Shown: positions 8,851-18,244, counted from the stretch's first letter. The stretch: DNA of 59,102 bases from Desulfobacteraceae bacterium (GCA_016743945.1 JADGFI010000038.1:1-59102); one strand, 5' to 3'. A program made the numbers and translations. The notes: generated by a model from the sequence alone, not told the origin.

Positions 8851-9534
8851 TTATGCCTTGGTTGTATCATCATTTTTTGAGGATTGGGAGGACTTTAAAT
8901 CATGGAGCTGCCGTTCAATTTCATCGTCGGCCGCCAATCCTTCAAACTCTTCTTCCAGGGTGGTTTTCCGTCCGTAATTGACCAGGTCTGCCTCGGCTTC
9001 CAGACGTTCAATCTGGGATTCCATTTCGTCAAATTTTTGCATCACATCGGCAGAGTCCACCCGCCGGATCTCCTGTTGGGCTTTCTTTTTCCGTGTGGCC
9101 CGGATATGGCGCTGGACCAGCATGCGTTGTTTTTCCCGGGCAGATTTGAGTTTGTTTTCAAGTTCCTGGATATCATCCCGGTACTGCTCCACAATCACCC
9201 CTAATTCCATGTGCTCGTCATCCACCGCAGTCACTCTCTGGGTGAACCGTCTTTTTTCCAGAAGGGCCTGGCGGGCCAGATCATCCCTTCCCTTGGTGAC
9301 GGCCAGATTCGCTTTTTGGGTCCAGAACAACTCTCTTTCCTTTGTTTCTTCCAGAAGTCTCGAAACTTTTTTCTGGCTGGCAATGGTGTTGGCACAGGAG
9401 GACTTGATTTCGATGAGGGTGTCTTCCATTTCCCGGATCATGAGTTTGATGAGTTTTTCAGGATCTTCTGCCTTGTCCAGCATGGCATTGATGTTTGATG
9501 AAACTATGTCGCTAAAGCGTGTAAAAATTCCCAT
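8851..9534 (-). CDS. pspA: phage-shock protein A
   Basis: 227-aa PspA/IM30 family protein. N-terminal amphipathic helix MGIFTRFSDIVSSNINAML is followed by AEDPEKLIKLMIREME and long coiled-coil helices. PspA binds damaged inner membrane and, in resting cells, inhibits PspF. I place the start at 9534 rather than the in-frame ATG at 9576: MGIF is the family N-terminus, GGGAG precedes it by 7 nt, and the sigma-54 promoter at 9589-9604 would put transcription start almost on 9576. Confidence 0.93.
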   Translation of the reverse strand: MGIFTRFSDIVSSNINAMLDKAEDPEKLIKLMIREMEDTLIEIKSSCANTIASQKKVSRLLEETKERELFWTQKANLAVTKGRDDLARQALLEKRRFTQRVTAVDDEHMELGVIVEQYRDDIQELENKLKSAREKQRMLVQRHIRATRKKKAQQEIRRVDSADVMQKFDEMESQIERLEAEADLVNYGRKTTLEEEFEGLAADDEIERQLHDLKSSQSSKNDDTTKA

Positions 9535-9588
9535 GTGTTTTCTCCCTATATGGTTGTTATTGGGTTGGTTCAACATGAAAATATTAAT

Positions 9589-9604
9589 AGCAGAAAGTGT
9601 GCCA
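9589..9604 (-). promoter_or_regulatory. sigma-54 (-24/-12) promoter of pspABC
   Basis: Minus-strand sequence TGGCACACTTTCTGCT has the GG and GC pairs at the exact RpoN spacing (TGGCAC-N5-CTGCT). Transcription would begin near 9578, about 44 nt before the pspA start. PspF, encoded divergently, is the expected activator. Confidence 0.85.
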
Positions 9605-9651
9605 GGTTGAATGATTCGGAAGAATGGCTATTATTTCAATGATTTATTCCC

Positions 9652-9680
9652 TTGATTGGAGAAAGGGATTGTGGTAATAT
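9652..9680 (+). promoter_or_regulatory. sigma-70-type promoter of pspF
   Basis: TTGATT (9652-9657), a 17-bp spacer and TAATAT (9675-9680) lie 65 bp before the pspF start. Confidence 0.55.
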
Positions 9681-9744
9681 TTCCCTTTATATGGTAGTAT
9701 TGCTATTTTATGGTTATTTAAACCAAAAAATCCCAGGAGGTGGT

Positions 9745-10836
9745 ATGGATTTTTCGAGTCAGGATGATGGGGAAGGGGGGCATGTCTCCATGTCCCAGGC
9801 CCTGGGGCAGTCCGAGGCCTTTATTGAATTCCAGGAGCAGATTTCCCAGGTGGCGCCCATAGATCGGCCGGTTTTGATCCTGGGAGAGCGGGGAACGGGC
9901 AAGGAACTGGCCGCCGCCCGGGTCCATTTTTTATCCAAACGCTGGCAAAAACCCATGGTGACCTTGAACTGTGCTGCCCTGACCCCCACCCTGATCGGGT
10001 CTGAATTGTTCGGGTATGAAAAAGGGGCCTTTACCGGTGCCACGGTGCGCCAGGCGGGTCGGTTTGAACAGGCGGGTGACGGCACTCTTTTTTTAGATGA
10101 AATCGGCACCATCCCCATGGAGGTTCAGGAAAAAATTCTTCGGGTGGTGGAATACGGGGCCTTTGAGAGGGTGGGCTCCTCTAAACCGGTGCAGGTGGAT
10201 GTGAGGATTGTGGCAGCCACCAATGTGGATCTGTCAAGGCTTGCAGACCTGGGCCGGTTTAAACAGGATCTTTTGGACCGGCTTTCCTTTGAGGTGATTT
10301 ATGCCCCTCCCCTACGGTATCGAAAAGAGGATATCTTGTTACTGGCCAATCATTTTGCCGGAAGGATGGCCTATGAACTGGATTGGGAAGAGGTGCCACA
10401 CCTTACCTTTGGGGCGGTTAAAACACTTGAGTCCTATTCCTGGCCCGGCAATATCCGTGAATTAAAAAATGTGATCGAACGGGCCGTGTACAAATCGCCT
10501 TCCCACAGGATCGAGGAGATCTCCTTTGATCCCTTTCAATCTCGTTATGGGGAGATGGGCACCGTTTTCTTGGAACCAGCTTCCGGGAGGTCCAATGATA
10601 TGGCACAGGATTCAGGGGCTGATGTTTTAAAATCGGCTGAAGGGAAAGGGCAAAGGGAAATCATGGCAGATCTTTTTGAAAAACCGTTGAAGGAATCCAT
10701 CCGGGCCCTGGAATTTCACAGGCTTTGTGCTGCCCTTTCAGCCTGCCAGTATCATCAGAAAAAAGCGGCCGCCTTGTTGGGAATTTCCTATGACCAGTTC
10801 CGGGGCTTAAAGAAAAAGCATGGCCCGAATCTATGA
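9745..10836 (+). CDS. pspF: PspF, sigma-54-dependent activator of the psp operon
   Basis: 363 aa from ATG at 9745, preceded by AGGAGG. There is no N-terminal receiver, as in PspF; the AAA+ domain begins at once with Walker A GERGTGKE, the sigma-54 contact loop GAFTGA, Walker B GTLFLDEIG and the arginine-finger region. The C-terminus has a Fis-type helix-turn-helix (KKAAALLGISYDQFRGLKKK). An ATG at 9652 lies inside the promoter and adds a non-homologous extension. About 70 residues between AAA+ and HTH are longer than in the E. coli protein. Divergent from pspABC. Confidence 0.92.
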   Translation: MDFSSQDDGEGGHVSMSQALGQSEAFIEFQEQISQVAPIDRPVLILGERGTGKELAAARVHFLSKRWQKPMVTLNCAALTPTLIGSELFGYEKGAFTGATVRQAGRFEQAGDGTLFLDEIGTIPMEVQEKILRVVEYGAFERVGSSKPVQVDVRIVAATNVDLSRLADLGRFKQDLLDRLSFEVIYAPPLRYRKEDILLLANHFAGRMAYELDWEEVPHLTFGAVKTLESYSWPGNIRELKNVIERAVYKSPSHRIEEISFDPFQSRYGEMGTVFLEPASGRSNDMAQDSGADVLKSAEGKGQREIMADLFEKPLKESIRALEFHRLCAALSACQYHQKKAAALLGISYDQFRGLKKKHGPNL

Positions 10837-10858
10837 TGCCGCTCCATGGAAAAAAAGT

Positions 10859-12958
10859 TTATTGAATCTGAAATTCCTTGGGGCTGCTGACAATGGGATA
10901 ATTGATTTTTTGCCGGAGCCTCAATTTGCTAAAATCCATAACAGGGTTGTATTTTTTCAGCAGCCACAAAGGGATTTCCAACTTATTGAGGCATAAGAGC
11001 CAGATGGTATCCCCTTTTTTTATTTCATAGGTATCCACACCTGCAATGGAAAAAGATTCAAAAAAATCTTCTTCCATTTCCTTGTGATATTCGTATCTGA
11101 GTTCCTCAAACCGGTCCATATCTTTTGGTATCAGGGGAATTTTAATTTTTTGGTCAATGGAAATAGTTTTGCCATAGGCAAATTTGTTTAAGGTCCGGAT
11201 CTTCTGGGTGGGGATTTGAAGCCAGTCTGCATAGTGGCCCAGGGTTTCTTCCGGGGCCACCCGGATAATCCCAACCAGCTGATGTGACTGGGTAAAGGTT
11301 CTTTCGATTTTAAGGTCGCTTGTGACAATTGCAAGGTTGATTGTTGGTTCCTCGGAAATCGGTTTTGCCACAGCTTCCGGGCTGTCGGGCAGGGGGGGGG
11401 CAACTGCCACCTTTGGTCTGGGCTCTGTCTTTGCCGGGTATTTTGCCAAGGGCAGCGGGAGTGGCGTTGTTTTTTTGTCAGAAGGAGGTAAAATGATATC
11501 GGGGGGTGTTTCTGGTGGCAACGGTGTCTTGGCCGGTTTTTTTGCTTGGAGGGGGGGCTTGGGTTTTGTAAGGGCCAGTTTTTCAGGGAGAATCACTTCG
11601 CCCTGGACGGGGATCCTCAGGTTCTGACCAATATAGATGGTGGCCCGGCGGCTCAGCCCGTTTGCCATAACCAGTGCATTTAAGGGGACAGCGTGGGTTC
11701 TGGCAATGCCGCCTGCGGTGTCACCCTTCTGAACCATATGGAATTTGCTGGGTTTTTGTCGGGGTTGGTAAAGAGATGCGGCTATACGGGTAATGGTTTT
11801 ATGGGGGACCTGTTTTGGCAGGCGCAGTTCAAATCCTTTTGGGATGTGTTTGCGGCCGGCAAATACCGGGCTTCTCAGGGAGGGATTCAACTTTTTGATT
11901 GTGTTGAGGTCCAGATCCAGGTCCTGGGCCAGGGCATGGGCGGGCAGGTATCCCCTGGTGGTAAACCGGGTGACGAGAACCGGTTTTTGAAGGGGGATAT
12001 CGCCAAAATAAGTTTTATAATTTTTGGCCACCTGCCGGGCCGCCAGAAATTCGGAATAAAAATTTCGTGAGGCGAATCTAAAGGATCGTCCCTGGTAAGT
12101 GTTAAAGATTTTTTCATAGCCGCCTTTTTGTTTCTGGGCCCGAAGCATTCCGTTGACCCCATGGTTATAGGCGGTGAGGGCCAGGGGCCATTCCCCTAGT
12201 TTTGCATAATTGCGTTTTAACAGGCGGGCAGCCGCCTGGGTAGAGATGTAAGGATCCCTGCGTTGGTCAACGACATACCCTATTTTCATATACATCCTTC
12301 CGGTTCCCCGGGTAAACTGCCAGATGCCGGCGGCACCGAATTTTGAATAGGCTGTAAAATCAAAGGAAGATTCCACACAGGGCAGGTAGGCCAGGTCAAC
12401 GGGGAGGCCATGGGAGCGAAATATTTGTTTGAATTCCTCAATCACGGCTCCGGACCGGATCAGGCCCTCCTTAAAATGCAGGGTCAGTCCGGTCTGGCAT
12501 CGCAGCCGATGGGCTGCCTTTTTAAAGTCTTTGGGACCGGCCTTGCTGCCAAATAAAGCAGCCACCCGTTTTTCTTCGGGGGTGGCAGGCGGCTTTCCTG
12601 CAGCAAGGGCCACCAGGATCCGTTTGTATTTTTTTTGGACAGCGTCTTTCTTTTCTCTATTTTTTTTGGACGCTGTCCGTGTCTGGGCCGGGTCCAGGCG
12701 GATCACTTCGTATATCCTATTCAGATGCCGGGTATCATGGATGACGCCTTGGGATCGGGTATAGCGGGTAAACATATCTATCCAGAATGCCACATTGGGT
12801 TCAATGGAGGGGTAGACAGGAAAGGTTTCTAACTTAATTTTGGTTTTTTCAAGGTTCCCAGCTGATGAATGGGAGGGGGAAACGGCAGCCAGGAGGCCCC
12901 CTATTGCCATGGAGATGATGATACCTGTTATCAATAGATGTTTTGTGGAAACCTTCAT
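10859..12958 (-). CDS. mltD: membrane-bound lytic murein transglycosylase D-like, with LysM repeats
   Basis: 699 aa. Signal peptide or anchor in the first 32 residues; SLT catalytic domain near residues 170-330 with the catalytic Glu in YLPCVESSFD, then GAAGIWQFTRGTGRMYM and ALTAYNHGVNG. A LysM domain near 404-447 (VQKGDTAGGIA) is followed by a Pro/Lys-rich linker (about 460-540) and two further LysM-like segments, the last near 650 (IKKGDTIWLL). It cleaves peptidoglycan glycan strands with 1,6-anhydro product in the periplasm. Longer than E. coli MltD (452 aa) because of the linker and extra LysM units. Confidence 0.9.
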   Translation of the reverse strand: MKVSTKHLLITGIIISMAIGGLLAAVSPSHSSAGNLEKTKIKLETFPVYPSIEPNVAFWIDMFTRYTRSQGVIHDTRHLNRIYEVIRLDPAQTRTASKKNREKKDAVQKKYKRILVALAAGKPPATPEEKRVAALFGSKAGPKDFKKAAHRLRCQTGLTLHFKEGLIRSGAVIEEFKQIFRSHGLPVDLAYLPCVESSFDFTAYSKFGAAGIWQFTRGTGRMYMKIGYVVDQRRDPYISTQAAARLLKRNYAKLGEWPLALTAYNHGVNGMLRAQKQKGGYEKIFNTYQGRSFRFASRNFYSEFLAARQVAKNYKTYFGDIPLQKPVLVTRFTTRGYLPAHALAQDLDLDLNTIKKLNPSLRSPVFAGRKHIPKGFELRLPKQVPHKTITRIAASLYQPRQKPSKFHMVQKGDTAGGIARTHAVPLNALVMANGLSRRATIYIGQNLRIPVQGEVILPEKLALTKPKPPLQAKKPAKTPLPPETPPDIILPPSDKKTTPLPLPLAKYPAKTEPRPKVAVAPPLPDSPEAVAKPISEEPTINLAIVTSDLKIERTFTQSHQLVGIIRVAPEETLGHYADWLQIPTQKIRTLNKFAYGKTISIDQKIKIPLIPKDMDRFEELRYEYHKEMEEDFFESFSIAGVDTYEIKKGDTIWLLCLNKLEIPLWLLKKYNPVMDFSKLRLRQKINYPIVSSPKEFQIQ

Positions 12959-13071
12959 ATTATCCCTCGGATTTTTTTGTTTTTGGTTCTAAAAATATAG
13001 ACGATTCACCTTATCAGGCCTGGGATATTGCCGGGCGCTGAATCTAATGCAGTTTTGAAAGGCATATGGGG

Positions 13072-14370
13072 TCATATGTTGTTCAGCGTTTTTCCAATGC
13101 TTTGGTTTCTGCCTCCTTCTTTGGCCTCATATAATGCTTTGTCCGCAAGGGCAACAAGAGATTTAGCAGAAGTGTTCTGGCCCTTTATGGTGGCGGCGAT
13201 GCCAAGACTCAGGGTTACATATTGATTTATTGTAGAACTCTTATGGTCGATTTTAAGATTTTTTACGGAGGTTCGAACCCGTTCTGCAACCACCTTTGCC
13301 CCTTTCATGTCTGTGTTTGGCAAGATGAGAACAAACTCTTCGCCTCCATACCGTGCAATAAGATCGCTGGAGCGGCAGGAACTATCATGGATGGCCCGGG
13401 CAACTTGTTGAAGGCATTCATCCCCTGCCTGATGGCCATAGGTATCATTATAATATTTAAAAAAATCTATATCACACATAATCACAGATAAATGATTTTT
13501 TTCCCGGATGTGCCGCCCCCATTCAGACGCAAGATATTCATCAAATTTTCTTCGATTTGGGATTTGTGTCAGTCCATCTATCCCGGAAAGGATCTTAAGT
13601 TGTTTATTGGCTTTTTCCAGCGCCTGTTCCGTACGAACCGTTGCGCTGATATCAACTGAAAATCCGTTAAATCCATCTATCCTGCCAAATTTATTTTGGG
13701 TTGTTTTTGCATAGCATAATGCCCAGAGATAGGAATTATCCTTTTTTTTTAATCGGCACCTGAAGCTGATAATCTGATCCGCTTCAAAAATGTTGAACAT
13801 AAATTCTTTGGCTTTTTCTTGATCGAAAAAAACCTGGGTTTTAAAATCTTTAACATGATTCAAAACAGCATCCGATGATTCAAACCCAAGCATCCACGCA
13901 TACTCGGAATTTACCATGGTTATTTTGCCGTCCAGGTTAACATGGTACATACCAATGGGGGCAACCCCGAATATTTCTTCAATTTGCTGTTTTCTTTGTT
14001 TTAACTGGGTTTTTTCTGAAATATTGATCGCCAATAGGGCAATTCCCAGTTTTTCAGCTTGTAAACTCAGGATGGGTGCATAGGTGATATCACACTTGAT
14101 TTTTTGCCCCTGTTCATTCCCCAGGGAAATGGACATCGTCCCTGCCCGGGTGCACTGAATCAAGGTCTCTTTGTCGACGGGAATCAGTTTATCTAAGAAA
14201 TGCCCCAGGGCCTCATTCTCAGAATGTCCGAACATCTTTTGTGCCCCTTGGTTCCATGCGGATACGCATAAATCGACATTGGTCTCAATATGGGCCATAC
14301 GGGCATATCCCATTATATTTCCCAGGGCAAGTATTCTGTCAATCAGTTTTATATCCATGGCAATCTTCAA
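13072..14370 (-). CDS. PAS-PAS-GGDEF diguanylate cyclase
   Basis: 432 aa, cytoplasmic. Two PAS domains (about residues 18-120 and 130-250) precede a GGDEF domain (about 270-425). The active loop is RYGGEEF, a competent variant, and the RSSD five residues before it is the inhibitory I-site, so product c-di-GMP should feed back. The motif CDIDFFKYYNDTYGH with the metal-binding Asp is intact. The signal is unknown. It stands alone between two minus-strand genes. Confidence 0.92.
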   Translation of the reverse strand: MKIAMDIKLIDRILALGNIMGYARMAHIETNVDLCVSAWNQGAQKMFGHSENEALGHFLDKLIPVDKETLIQCTRAGTMSISLGNEQGQKIKCDITYAPILSLQAEKLGIALLAINISEKTQLKQRKQQIEEIFGVAPIGMYHVNLDGKITMVNSEYAWMLGFESSDAVLNHVKDFKTQVFFDQEKAKEFMFNIFEADQIISFRCRLKKKDNSYLWALCYAKTTQNKFGRIDGFNGFSVDISATVRTEQALEKANKQLKILSGIDGLTQIPNRRKFDEYLASEWGRHIREKNHLSVIMCDIDFFKYYNDTYGHQAGDECLQQVARAIHDSSCRSSDLIARYGGEEFVLILPNTDMKGAKVVAERVRTSVKNLKIDHKSSTINQYVTLSLGIAATIKGQNTSAKSLVALADKALYEAKEGGRNQSIGKTLNNI

Positions 14371-14683
14371 AAAATTTGGTTGGTTATGGAAATGATCCTA
14401 TGAATTATTTTATTGTTTAACAAGAAAAATTTCATTAAATTCCAATTTTGTAGTGTTGGTGGCGGTATCAGGACTGGATAAATTTTTTTTCTTTTGGGTG
14501 GGAAATAGTAGGATTGAAATCCATTTTAAAAGGAGTTATTAAATGAACACTAGGCCGTCCACATGGAATACAGCAGGAAAAGGTGATCGGGTTTAAATAA
14601 TTTTTAAAACAGCATCATCTTAATCTTTATCTGCCTGCCGAATTGAAGGCTTGATACTTTGAATGATTAATACAGGATGCCGT
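14371..14683. other. intergenic stretch before the aminotransferase stop
   Basis: Contains only the possible 17-codon frame at 14543-14596. A/T-rich; no hairpin with T-run that I would call a terminator. Confidence 0.4.
14543..14596 (+). CDS. possible 17-aa peptide MNTRPSTWNTAGKGDRV
   Basis: The frame is preceded by AAAAGGAG with a 7-nt gap, better than many real genes in the window, and ends in TAA. No neighbour points to a role. The frame could also be chance or the head of a decayed longer gene. Confidence 0.25.
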   Translation: MNTRPSTWNTAGKGDRV

Positions 14684-15871
14684 CTATTTCTGGATGCTGT
14701 GGATGGCTGTTGCTAATTTTTCAACGGCGATTTCAATGGTGGCTTCATCGGCCATGGTATAGTTGAGCCGCATGGTTTCAAGACCTTCTTCTGGGTTGGT
14801 GTAAAAAAATTGGCCGGGTACAAATGCCACCCCGTTTTCAATGGCCTTGTCATAGAGGGACAGGGCTTTGAACCCTTTGGGCCCTGTTACCCACAAGAAC
14901 ATGCCGCCGTCGGAGGGGGCACAGGTGAACCCTTTGGGCAGAAAACGGTTCAAGGCATCTTGCATGGCCTTTTGCCGCGGGTTATAAAGGTCTATGATCC
15001 GGGGCAGATGGGTGGACAAATAGCCCCCTTCCAGATATTCTGCTGCCAGGGCCTGGTTAAAGGTGGAGGTGTGAAGATCCACTCCCTGTTTGACCAGAAC
15101 CAGCCATTCCCGTATAAATTTGGGGGCTGCATAAAATCCGATTCTCAATCCCGGTGCAAACACTTTGGACAGGGTGGAAATATAGACAACATGGTCAGGC
15201 GCCAGGGTTTTTATGGCGGGGACTGGGTCTCCCTTGTAGCGAAGGGCAGAATAGGGATCATCTTCCACCAGCAGCACATTATGTCGTTGGATGATCTCGG
15301 CAATTTTTCTCCGCCGTTCCAGGGTCAGGGTCCGGCCCGTGGGGTTTTGAAAGGTGGGGACCAGGTAAATAAATTTGATGTCATGGGTTTGCAGGGTGTG
15401 TTCCAGGGAGTCGGGAACCAGGCCTTCATCGTCCATGTCCATCCTTATATAGTCGGGTTCATAGGGGTTGAAGGCAGAAAGGGCCCCAAGATAGGTCGGG
15501 GCTTCCAAGGCAATTTTGTCCCCCTTTGATATGGTCAGTTTGGCAATGGCATCCAGGACTCCCTGGGAACCCGAGGTGATGTTGACGGCATCCGGTAAGG
15601 CGTGGATTCCCTTTTGCTCAAGGAGAATGGATAGCTGTTCTCTCAGGGGCAAAAAACCTTCGGTCAAATCGTATTGAAAGGCGTTTGATTTGTATTTTTT
15701 TAACACCTTGTCGCTGAGCTCCTGGATAATGTCCATGGGAAAACTATCGGGGGAAGGTATGCCACCTGCCAGGGAAATGATGCCCGGATTGGCGACCACT
15801 TTTAAAATTTCCCGGATGGCATTGGCCTGCATAAGGTTTGTTCTGTCTGCCAGAAGATGTTGGTAGTCCAT
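14684..15871 (-). CDS. class I PLP-dependent aminotransferase (2-aminoadipate/aromatic type)
   Basis: 395 aa, usual for the LysN/ARO8-like branch of fold-type I aminotransferases. Seen: SLAGGIPSPDSFP near residue 34, NITSGSQGVLDAIAKL near 98, the PLP-ring segment FQNPTGRTLT near 172, DDPYS near 207, and the Schiff-base lysine in STLSKVFAPGLRIGF near 234. It probably transfers amino groups between glutamate and a branched, aromatic or aminoadipate oxo-acid. GAGGAG precedes the start. Substrate cannot be fixed from sequence. Confidence 0.87.
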   Translation of the reverse strand: MDYQHLLADRTNLMQANAIREILKVVANPGIISLAGGIPSPDSFPMDIIQELSDKVLKKYKSNAFQYDLTEGFLPLREQLSILLEQKGIHALPDAVNITSGSQGVLDAIAKLTISKGDKIALEAPTYLGALSAFNPYEPDYIRMDMDDEGLVPDSLEHTLQTHDIKFIYLVPTFQNPTGRTLTLERRRKIAEIIQRHNVLLVEDDPYSALRYKGDPVPAIKTLAPDHVVYISTLSKVFAPGLRIGFYAAPKFIREWLVLVKQGVDLHTSTFNQALAAEYLEGGYLSTHLPRIIDLYNPRQKAMQDALNRFLPKGFTCAPSDGGMFLWVTGPKGFKALSLYDKAIENGVAFVPGQFFYTNPEEGLETMRLNYTMADEATIEIAVEKLATAIHSIQK

Positions 15872-16008
15872 TTGTCGCTCCTCTTTTCCCAGGGTAATTG
15901 TTTTTGGATAAGGATACCAGGGGGAAAGGACAAAAAACAGATACAGATTATAAAAAAGTAACCATAACAGATTTCAAAAAAAACCGAGGATGATGCTAAA
16001 ATAGCTGG

Positions 16009-16194
16009 CTATAAACGATTTATGGGCACATTGGCAAGCTGCTCTTCAAGGTATTCATCCATTAGATCTTTATAATTTTCTTGGGGAAGTTCTTGACCGC
16101 AGGACCTGCAGCTCAGGGTTACCTTGGTTCAGGTCCGCTTGATATAAAGTTTTCCATTACAGTGGGGACAGGTTTTATTTAATTCATTCACCAT
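16009..16194 (-). CDS. small dual-CXXC selenoprotein (UGA = Sec22)
   Basis: Read through one in-frame UGA (16129-16131), this gives 61 aa: CPHC at residues 9-12, Sec at 22, CRSC at 29-32 and an acidic helical tail to TAG. AAGGA precedes the ATG by 7 nt. Directly after UGA, positions 18-32 form a 6-bp stem with loop GUC, GU at +24/+25, the layout of bacterial SECIS elements and the same spacing as in the mvhD gene here. Two CXXC pairs fit a zinc ribbon or small redox protein. I recall small dual-CXXC (seleno)proteins in Desulfobacterota but cannot confirm membership. Without Sec the product would be 21 aa. Confidence 0.75.
16097..16111 (-). promoter_or_regulatory. SECIS-like hairpin of the dual-CXXC gene
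   Basis: CTGCAG-GTC-CTGCGG folds to a 6-bp stem (one G-U) with loop GUC, 17 nt after the UGA. Confidence 0.65.
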
Positions 16195-16327
16195 ATTTTT
16201 TCCTTAAGTCTCTTTTCTTTTGTCAATATATAAAATAAGTAGATAAAATAAAACAGCCGGATGAAAGGTCAACATAAAAATCATCACCCCATTAAAATTA
16301 TATCAACACAGGAGAGATAACAAGATT

Positions 16328-16810
16328 ATGGGTAAAAAACAGGATCGGTACAAAAGAAGCTACCCCATTCCCTGGGATCAGCTTCATAGGGATGCAAAGG
16401 CATTGTCATGGCGGCTCCATGACCGGGGAACCCCGTGGAAAGGTATTGTTGCCATCACCCGGGGGGGGCTTGTGCCGGCGGCTATCATTGCAAGGGAGCT
16501 TGGGATCCACCACATTGATACAGTGTGTATCACAAGCTATGACTGGCAGAACCAGGGAACGCCTACTATCCTTAAAGAGATAGAAGGGGACGGAGAGGGC
16601 CTGCTCATTATTGATGATCTGGTGGATACGGGGTCCACGGCAAAGGTGGTCAGAAACATGCTTCCCAAAGCTTATTTTGCAACGGTCTATGCGAAACCGG
16701 CTGGCAAGCCCCTGGTGGATGCTTTTGTGACCGAGGTCAGTCAGGATACCTGGATTCTTTTCCCCTGGGATTCCGAAGCCCAGTTTGTTGAACCCATTGC
16801 CGGCAACTAA
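16328..16810 (+). CDS. gpt: xanthine-guanine phosphoribosyltransferase
   Basis: 160 aa, close to E. coli Gpt. It transfers ribose-5-phosphate from PRPP to xanthine or guanine for purine salvage. The PRPP-binding signature is LLIIDDLVDTGSTAK at about residues 97-111; the ITRGGLVPA loop near 43 and the C-terminal WILFPWD xanthine-binding segment are also present. It ends in a strong terminator and converges with argG. Confidence 0.93.
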   Translation: MGKKQDRYKRSYPIPWDQLHRDAKALSWRLHDRGTPWKGIVAITRGGLVPAAIIARELGIHHIDTVCITSYDWQNQGTPTILKEIEGDGEGLLIIDDLVDTGSTAKVVRNMLPKAYFATVYAKPAGKPLVDAFVTEVSQDTWILFPWDSEAQFVEPIAGN

Positions 16811-16851
16811 CCGGCCATTGATTCCCAAACGTGTAATTCACAAATGATACA

Positions 16852-16886
16852 GCCATGGAGAAAAGCAATTCTCTCCATGGCCTTTT
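16852..16886 (+). terminator. rho-independent terminator of gpt
   Basis: Perfect 10-bp stem GCCATGGAGA / TCTCCATGGC with a 10-nt loop, then CTTTT. Confidence 0.85.
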
Positions 16887-16916
16887 GAAAGTGGATCTTT
16901 GAAAAAGGATCTGTCT

Positions 16917-18143
16917 CTATTTTTTGTCGACAATTTTTCGGTGGGCCATGAGCCGGATGGCATTGATCCGGATGAACCCTTCTGCATCTTCCTGGTTGTA
17001 GCCGCCTTCAATATCCATGGAAGAAAGATCCTGGTCATACAATGAGGAAGGACTTGTCCGGGCAATGGGGTAGGCCACTCCCTTGTAAAGTTTAAGCGTT
17101 ACTTCTCCGTCAATCAGCTCCTGGCTCTTGTCCATGGCAGCCATGAGAAATTCCATCTCCGGGCTGAACCAAAACCCATTGTAGACAAGTTCTGCATATT
17201 TTGCTGCCAGCATATCCCGGATTCGCATAACTTCCCGGTCCATGGCAATTCCCTCAATATCCATATGGGCCTCATGGAGGATGGCGCCCCCTGGCGTTTC
17301 ATAAACCCCCCGGGACTTGATGCCCACGAAGCGGTTTTCCACCATGTCCAGGCGGCCGATACCATTTTCTTGTCCCAGCTGGTTTAAATATTCAAACAAT
17401 TCCAATGCATCGGTCTTTACGGTATTGTCTTCCAGGTTGGTAACCTTCACCGGGACGCCGTTCTTGAATTCAAGAATAATCCGGGTGGCTTTGTCTGGTG
17501 CGTTTTCAGGAGAAACTGTCCGGGAATAGATGTTTTCATCGCACACATGGCCCGGATCTTCAAGAATACCGGCTTCATGGGAAATATGGAGAAGGTTGTC
17601 ATCTTCGCTATAGGGCTTGGCTGCGCTTTGCTTGGTGGGGATCCCGTGTTTTTTTGCATAGGCCAGAAGATCGGTCCGACCTTTGAAGGCGTTGAGAAAA
17701 TCCTTGTTTTTCCAGGGGGCAATGACCTTGATTTTGGGATTTAAGGCATAATAGGACAGCTCAAATCTTACCTGGTCATTTCCTTTTCCCGTGGCCCCAT
17801 GGGAAACAAACTGGGCGCCTACTTTTTCGGCAATTTCGATTTGGCGTTTGGCGATGATGGGCCGGGCAATGGCAGTACCCATTAGGTATCGGCCTTCATA
17901 GACGGTATTGGCTTTGTAAACCGGGAAAATATAATCCGTTACAAATTCTTTTTTCATGTTTTCGATAAATACCTGGGATGCGCCGATTTGCAGGGCTTTT
18001 TTTTCAGCTACATCAAAATCTTCTTCCTGGCCGATGTTGGCCATATAGGCAATGACCTCATATCCTTGTTCCAATAGCCATTTCAAAATAATCGATGTAT
18101 CCAGTCCGCCTGAATAGGCCAGGACTACTTTTCCCTTTGACAT
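16917..18143 (-). CDS. argG: argininosuccinate synthase
   Basis: 408 aa. ATP-dependent condensation of citrulline and aspartate in arginine synthesis. N-type ATP-binding loop AYSGGLDTS at residues 9-17, the citrulline/aspartate contact region VSHGATGKGNDQVRFE near 114, and the C-terminal KLYKGVAYPIART are all family marks. An in-frame ATG at 18173 is less likely because GGAAGGAGAG lies just before 18143. Divergent from argR and so probably under its control. Confidence 0.97.
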   Translation of the reverse strand: MSKGKVVLAYSGGLDTSIILKWLLEQGYEVIAYMANIGQEEDFDVAEKKALQIGASQVFIENMKKEFVTDYIFPVYKANTVYEGRYLMGTAIARPIIAKRQIEIAEKVGAQFVSHGATGKGNDQVRFELSYYALNPKIKVIAPWKNKDFLNAFKGRTDLLAYAKKHGIPTKQSAAKPYSEDDNLLHISHEAGILEDPGHVCDENIYSRTVSPENAPDKATRIILEFKNGVPVKVTNLEDNTVKTDALELFEYLNQLGQENGIGRLDMVENRFVGIKSRGVYETPGGAILHEAHMDIEGIAMDREVMRIRDMLAAKYAELVYNGFWFSPEMEFLMAAMDKSQELIDGEVTLKLYKGVAYPIARTSPSSLYDQDLSSMDIEGGYNQEDAEGFIRINAIRLMAHRKIVDKK

Positions 18144-18244
18144 ATTCTCTCCTTCCTCTTTAACTTTTATCATAATTTTTATGGTTTCTTCATTTATATC
18201 ATGACACCATTAATGCAGAAAAATCTTGAAATAGTCAAGAGCTA

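Noticed and set aside
14810..15529. 239-codon frame opposite the aminotransferase
   Set aside because: Shadow of the true gene; Gly/Pro/Gln-rich text without family resemblance.
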